NCBI RefSeq assembly: GCF_000092185.1
Contig: NC_014160.1
Span: forward strand, 806,001 to 870,000
Length of the DNA: 64,000 bases
Direction: 5' to 3'
Source of the DNA: Thermosphaera aggregans DSM 11486
GTDB taxonomy: Archaea; Thermoproteota; Thermoprotei_A; Sulfolobales; Desulfurococcaceae
The translations under genes were made by a program, and so were the position numbers. The notes beneath the pieces were generated by a model. That model ran no database searches, was not told where the DNA came from, and worked only from the letters and a program-made list of their open reading frames with translations. Positions 59,674 to 64,000 of this stretch are shown here, piece by piece; the first letter of the stretch is position 1; each line of letters starts with the position of its first letter.

Positions 59674-62600
59674 ATGAGAGTAATGGGTTTGATAACCAAG
59701 AATGTTTTAGAGAGAAAAGGATACAGCTTCATATTCTTCACAGACCCTCCGGTAGAACCCTCATATTCTAGCTTAAAGTTTAAAGACGTCCTACCCGAGT
59801 TCTCATCAGTAGAACTGGGCGATAAACCCCTCTACAAGCACCAGCTGGAAGCATATGAATCATTGATGAAAGGCCTCAACGTGTTGTTGAAAGCTGGGAC
59901 AGGTAGCGGGAAGACCGAGGCATGGATGCTGTATGCTTTAAACAGGATTAGAGAGGATAAAAGGTTCAGGACCATAGCCCTGTACCCTACTCTCGCGCTG
60001 GCTAACGACCAGATTAGGCGGATTGAGAAGTACGTGGGCCTCGTCGGCGGTAAGAGCATTCAAATAGACAGTGTTAAGAAGGAAGAGTATGTTAAAAAGC
60101 ACGGGTTGCCATGGCTCAGGGAAGCCGTAGGCTCCTCAAACATAATCATCTCCAACCCAGCCTTCCTGATGCACGATTTGAAGAAATACTTACTAAGAAA
60201 GACGCAAGGGATCCTGGCCGGCTTATACAGTAAGCTCGACTTAATAATCATTGATGAACTCGACTTCTACGACCCGAGAAGCCTAGCCCTCTTAATGGGT
60301 GTGTTGCAAATACTCAGCGATATAAGCGATGTTAAGCCCCAGGTAGCGGTGCTGACCGCAACCCTCTCTAACCCTGAGGACATGGGGGATTTCTTGAAGA
60401 AGGCCACGGGACGGGATTACCGGGTAGTTGAGGGCGAGGCGTTCAGGATCACCAACCACTACTACATAGTGCTAGGCAAGAACATGAGGGAAGTCTACAA
60501 TAGTGTTAGAAGATTGTGGGGTGAGGCGGTCAAGGCGCATCCCGAATTAGCTAATTACACCAAGTTCGTCGAGGATTACTCATTGTTTGAGAAAGAAGCA
60601 TACAGGATAGTTTCAATACTTGAGGGTCTCGGCTACGATGTTCCAAGCATTAGTGTAAACCCCGCTGAGATAGTGTCAGAGTTTTTCCAGGATGATTACG
60701 TAACACTGGTTTTCACAAGGAGTATTAGCTCTGCCGAAGAGCTTGTAAGAAGTATTAAACAATACGTTGGGGAGGACGCACCGCTCGCAAGCCATCACCA
60801 CTTAATCTCCAAGGCGAAGAGGGAGGAGGTTGAGGAAAAGGCGAGGAGAGGGCTGGTTAAAGTAGTGGTGTCCCCGAGGACCCTTTCCCAAGGTATAGAC
60901 ATAGGCACTATAAGGAGGATAGTCCACCTCGGACTCCCGGACGATGTTAAAGAGTTCTATCAGCGGGAAGGGAGGAAGGGGAGGAGGAGGGAGCTGGGAT
61001 ATGCGGAGACTGTAATAATCCCGTATACGAGATGGGATAGGGAGCTGTTGAATAATGGTCTTGAAACCCTTCGCAAATGGCTCGGTCTTGGGATCGAGAA
61101 AACCCTTGTTAACGAGGAAAACCTCTACATATACCTATTCACGGGGATTGTTAAGCTCAAGTCACCGTGGTATCGGAAAGAGTTGAATGAGCTTGAGAAG
61201 AATGCGCTGTCTAAGGCGGGTGTGTTGCTGAAGGACAGGGTTAACACGGAACTGCTGGACTGGGTCTTCGAGAGGATGAACTTCTACGAGTTCGCCCCAC
61301 CCTACGGAATTAAAAGGTATATCGAGAGGAACGGGGAGCTTAGACCGCTTGAACCGATTGGACATGTTGACTTGATCGAAAAGTTCCAGCCAGGATGCAT
61401 CGACTACTCCGAGGACGCGCTAGTGGTTTCCATAGAGTATGGGAGAACATCAAGGCTTGTCAAAAGCGTGATAGAGAAGCCGATCAAGGACATAGACTTT
61501 TACTCTCACGACGCTTTATCAGTAGCGGCTGAAGAGTACAAGTACTGGAAGATGAACTGGGGCGAGAGGCCATCACTCGTCAAGGATCTTTTAACGGGAA
61601 GAATAACGAGCGAGGAGCTCTGCGTGGTTTATGTCCCCAGGAACGGTTTCGGCAGGTATAGGAAGATACCTGAGAGATGTATTTGGACTGTGAGGTCTGA
61701 GAAGCCCAGGTACGTGCGCGTTGACAACACGCCACTAGTCTTTTACGATAAGAAGACCATTTACGTTCCGACGCCGACAGGGGGCGAGTACAGGGATTTC
61801 ACATATGGCTACATATACGAGGTTGAAATAAGCGAGGACTCCGAGCTCCTCAGGCTGGCGCTCGCGGCATTAATGGTCCTGCTCAGGAGGCTTCACGGAA
61901 TAGCTTTCGAGACAATAATGTACGATGTCGTCAAGCTCGGAGAGTACAAGTATTTCTCGCTCCACGAGCCTGTTGCGGCCGGAGTTATAGACAGGCTTGA
62001 CTGGCTGAACATTAGGAGGGATGTTGAAAAATACGTTTTCGACGACCTAGACAGGATTTTAATATCTGAGATAGATGACATCGCCTACTCGACTCTGGTC
62101 TCCTTAAAGTTCAACTGGAGCCTTGTGAAGGCTGAGATGCTTCGTGTTGTAGACTACATTCTCTCTAAGGAGAAGGTTCGCGCGGTAATAGAGGGGGTTG
62201 AGACTCTTATTCCGAGACCCAGTCCAGCGCTGAAAACTCTCTCATTAAGCGTGATTAGTGAAATACTGGACGAGGACTCGCTCTCCCCAAGCCTACTAGT
62301 GGCGCTAGCCTACTATGACGGTGGAGTGTCAAGAGCGGTGGTTGAGCTGTACCCTCCAATTCCTTATGTTAAACCCCCGCAACCAATCCTGGAGTTTGAA
62401 AGAGAAGTCATGGATAAGATCCTCTACGAGGATTTCAAGCTTGTTGTCGAGGACAGGGCTATGGTTCTCAAGCAGTTGAGAACCGCCAACCTAAGGTTGC
62501 TCGCAGGTTTCCTCGAGAAAGAGTCCGGTAAAGTCGTAGATCTCCGGGAGAAAGCCGCCGATTTATCCATTAAGCCTTTAACGCCGGAGTCTTTGATGAT

Positions 62601-62814
62601 AGGGGAGGAGAAGGAGGCAAGGATTGAACCGGCTGATATTCAACTGGTTTTGAAGGAAGCTAGGGAGAAAAAGCAGTTAACCGAGGGCATGAGGAATACT
62701 ATTCAAAGATTCACGGCTAGAAGGGCACGAGCGAACTATATCGCGCACCTGATTCTAAAGGAGGTTTCAAGCAGGAAGAGTGTAGCCGATAGGAGCAGGT
62801 CCGGGGTCATATGA
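59674..62814 (+). CDS. Large SF2 DExH/D helicase
   Basis: 1046 residues. Motif Q/I region LYKHQLEAYESLMKG and AGTGSGKTEAWML, Ia YPTLALANDQIRRIEK, Ib ISNPAFLMHDL, II IIIDELDFYDP (DELD), III LTATLSNPED, and domain 2 with VSPRTLSQGIDIGTIRRIV and HLGLPDDVKEFYQREGRKGR (motif VI QREGRKGR). The long C-terminal half has no recognised domain. It resembles the MrfA/YprA-type DNA helicases in overall order. ATG 59674; single gene, 50 bp after the phosphoesterase. Confidence 0.85.
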   Translation: MRVMGLITKNVLERKGYSFIFFTDPPVEPSYSSLKFKDVLPEFSSVELGDKPLYKHQLEAYESLMKGLNVLLKAGTGSGKTEAWMLYALNRIREDKRFRTIALYPTLALANDQIRRIEKYVGLVGGKSIQIDSVKKEEYVKKHGLPWLREAVGSSNIIISNPAFLMHDLKKYLLRKTQGILAGLYSKLDLIIIDELDFYDPRSLALLMGVLQILSDISDVKPQVAVLTATLSNPEDMGDFLKKATGRDYRVVEGEAFRITNHYYIVLGKNMREVYNSVRRLWGEAVKAHPELANYTKFVEDYSLFEKEAYRIVSILEGLGYDVPSISVNPAEIVSEFFQDDYVTLVFTRSISSAEELVRSIKQYVGEDAPLASHHHLISKAKREEVEEKARRGLVKVVVSPRTLSQGIDIGTIRRIVHLGLPDDVKEFYQREGRKGRRRELGYAETVIIPYTRWDRELLNNGLETLRKWLGLGIEKTLVNEENLYIYLFTGIVKLKSPWYRKELNELEKNALSKAGVLLKDRVNTELLDWVFERMNFYEFAPPYGIKRYIERNGELRPLEPIGHVDLIEKFQPGCIDYSEDALVVSIEYGRTSRLVKSVIEKPIKDIDFYSHDALSVAAEEYKYWKMNWGERPSLVKDLLTGRITSEELCVVYVPRNGFGRYRKIPERCIWTVRSEKPRYVRVDNTPLVFYDKKTIYVPTPTGGEYRDFTYGYIYEVEISEDSELLRLALAALMVLLRRLHGIAFETIMYDVVKLGEYKYFSLHEPVAAGVIDRLDWLNIRRDVEKYVFDDLDRILISEIDDIAYSTLVSLKFNWSLVKAEMLRVVDYILSKEKVRAVIEGVETLIPRPSPALKTLSLSVISEILDEDSLSPSLLVALAYYDGGVSRAVVELYPPIPYVKPPQPILEFEREVMDKILYEDFKLVVEDRAMVLKQLRTANLRLLAGFLEKESGKVVDLREKAADLSIKPLTPESLMIGEEKEARIEPADIQLVLKEAREKKQLTEGMRNTIQRFTARRARANYIAHLILKEVSSRKSVADRSRSGVI

Positions 62815-62823
62815 TAGCGTAGC

Positions 62824-63825
62824 TTAAGATATTTCTAGGACTATTTGTCCGAGACTACGCCCGTGTTTAAGCTCTTTCAACGCTTCATTAGCTTGTTCCA
62901 GCCTGAATGTTTTAACCTCGGGCTTAATCCCGTGTTTAACAGCTATTTGGAGAAACTCTACCACATCCCTCCTCGTCACGTTTGCAACGGTCTTAACCTC
63001 CCTCTCCTCCCAGAGAAGCCTGTACTCGAGCCTTTCGACAGGAGTCATATATATCTCGCCAAGTACGACCCTACCTCCCTTGTCAAGCTTTCTCAAAGCC
63101 TCGACGAAGACTTGTGAAACTGGCGCGTAAACTATTGCGGCATCAAGCTTGGAGGGAGGCTCCTCACTAGTTGCCCCAGCCCACTCGGCCCCGTTCTTCA
63201 AGGCATGCTCTATTTTCCATGGACTGCTCGTGAAAACGTAAACCCTTAAACCCAGCTTCCTGGCTGTTTGAAGCATTAAGTGAGCGGCAGCCCCATACCC
63301 GAACAAGCCTAGGACTCCACCGGTTTCCAAGAGCCCGGTGAGCCTTAGAGACCTGTAGCCCACGGCCCCGGCACACATTAACGGGGCTGCTTCAAGCTCT
63401 CCGAGCTCCCCGGGTATTTTATGAATGAACCTGTAATGAGCTACCATGTATTCAGCATATCCACCATTCACCGAGTAGCCTGTGAATAATGCATGGTCGC
63501 AGAGATTCTCCAAACCCCTTCTGCAATACCTGCATTCACCGCAAGCGTAGTAGAGCCAGGGAACGCCCACAAGCTCCCCATGGCGAACGCCTTCAACGTT
63601 TCTACCAACCTCGACAACTCTCCCTATCACTTGATGCCCTGGGATTAAGGGGAGTTTTACAGGCGGAAGCTCGCCCTCAACTATGTGCAGGTCTGTCCTG
63701 CAGACGCCGCACTTCGATATTTTTATCAAGACTTCTTCACTCCCCGGCGAAGGGGTTTCAACGTCAGCGTATTCTAAAGGATTAGTCTCGACAGGGGCTG
63801 GCTTACGGAGGAGCATCGCCTTCAT
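62824..63825 (-). CDS. Zinc-dependent alcohol dehydrogenase (MDR family)
   Basis: 333 residues. Catalytic zinc region GVCRTDLHIVEGELPP and PLIPGHQVIGRV, the four-Cys structural zinc loop CGECRYCRRGLENLC, and the Rossmann motif GVLGLFGYGAAAHL. The usual GxGxxG reads G-Y-G-A-A-A, so cofactor binding may be slightly atypical. ATG 63825. It oxidises alcohols or reduces aldehydes with NAD(P); the substrate is not readable. Convergent with the helicase, 9 bp away. Confidence 0.9.
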   Translation of the reverse strand: MKAMLLRKPAPVETNPLEYADVETPSPGSEEVLIKISKCGVCRTDLHIVEGELPPVKLPLIPGHQVIGRVVEVGRNVEGVRHGELVGVPWLYYACGECRYCRRGLENLCDHALFTGYSVNGGYAEYMVAHYRFIHKIPGELGELEAAPLMCAGAVGYRSLRLTGLLETGGVLGLFGYGAAAHLMLQTARKLGLRVYVFTSSPWKIEHALKNGAEWAGATSEEPPSKLDAAIVYAPVSQVFVEALRKLDKGGRVVLGEIYMTPVERLEYRLLWEEREVKTVANVTRRDVVEFLQIAVKHGIKPEVKTFRLEQANEALKELKHGRSLGQIVLEIS

Positions 63826-63872
63826 AAGTTAAAATACACCTGTCTACTATATGGGTTGAAGGGGGTAATTAA

Positions 63873-64000
63873 TTGGTTTCGCTAGCGGGAACGAATGTTT
63901 ACCTCCTACAGGGAGTCTTAGCGGTGGTTTTGCTCGTAGAGCTTGGCTTCATATTGCTGGTTGGATTAAAGGGTTGGAGAAAGTATGTGATCACCTGGCT
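63873..64000 (+). CDS. Partial; N-terminus of a membrane protein
   Basis: A frame from TTG 63873, behind GGGGGTAA, runs off the right edge: VSLAGTNVYLLQGVLAVVLL followed by VELGFILLVGLKGWRKYVIT. One hydrophobic helix and a basic flank are visible in 42 residues. It may be a membrane protein; too little is present to name it. Confidence 0.45.
   Translation, partial: MVSLAGTNVYLLQGVLAVVLLVELGFILLVGLKGWRKYVITW

Noticed and set aside
1-64000. CRISPR array or transposase gene
   Set aside because: I saw no regularly spaced identical repeats, no terminal inverted repeats with a transposase, and no Cas-like proteins anywhere in the window.

Overview
The window comes from a hyperthermophilic crenarchaeon, most like the Desulfurococcales (my inference from content and order, not from a database match). 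Evidence: archaeal/eukaryal-type ribosomal proteins (eS4, eL32, eL19, eL34, eL14), an archaeal SecY, the RNase P protein Rpp29, a form III RuBisCO, archease, archaemetzincin, frequent TTG/GTG starts, GGTG-type ribosome binding sites, TATA boxes with leaderless starts, and a bulge-helix-bulge intron inside the pseudouridine synthase gene cbf5.

Layout. (a) 1-3.9 kb: a truncated minus-strand gene, then a tight four-gene operon that looks like the crenarchaeal Ced DNA-import system: pilin-like CedA1, polytopic CedA, tiny CedA2 and the VirB4/HerA-like ATPase CedB. (b) 3.96-24.8 kb: the ribosomal-protein super-operon (uL3 to uL15, secY, an EMC3/Oxa1-like protein, eL34, cmk, eL14, cbf5, a methyltransferase). 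A MoxR ATPase/VWA pair is inserted between uL2 and uS19. (c) 24.8-37.16 kb: an accessory island that starts at the 3' end of an intact tRNA-Ser(TGA) gene and ends at a decayed copy of the 3' part of that tRNA, so it is bounded like an integrated element. It holds decayed membrane/secreted-protein genes. It also holds a restriction-modification cassette (m5C methyltransferase, restriction-enzyme candidate, Mig-like T:G mismatch glycosylase), a second single-chain type IIG enzyme with a zinc-ribbon gene, and several unknown genes. (d) 37.2-43.2 kb: a MoxR / membrane proteins / DUF4350-like / DUF58 operon. (e) 43.3-46.4 kb: a GH13 glucanohydrolase, a secreted membrane-anchored protein and a NifX-like fragment. 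(f) 46.6-51.6 kb: a surface-filament locus with three TasA/AbpA-like subunits, a winged-helix regulator, a SipW-type signal peptidase and a DUF5305-like protein. (g) 51.6-64 kb: RuBisCO, archease, archaemetzincin, tRNA-Phe, tRNA-Gly, a sugar nucleotidyltransferase, a KaiC-like ATPase, an ArsR-controlled iron-sulfur operon, a phosphoesterase, a large SF2 helicase, an alcohol dehydrogenase and a truncated membrane protein.

How the parts work together. Ced would import DNA between cells, and the methyl-directed restriction systems on the island would police incoming DNA. The Mig-like glycosylase would repair the T:G mismatches that m5C deamination makes at high temperature. The filament locus carries subunits, processing peptidase, accessory factor and regulator together. 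It has a 32-bp operator-like dyad between the regulator and the first following subunit, and a perfect RNA hairpin between two subunit genes.

The observations I rate highest are the 19-nt cbf5 intron with a well-formed splicing motif, the compact ced operon in which CedA begins with a pilin-like module, the TasA/AbpA-like filament locus, and the R-M plus mismatch-repair cassette in a tRNA-bounded island.
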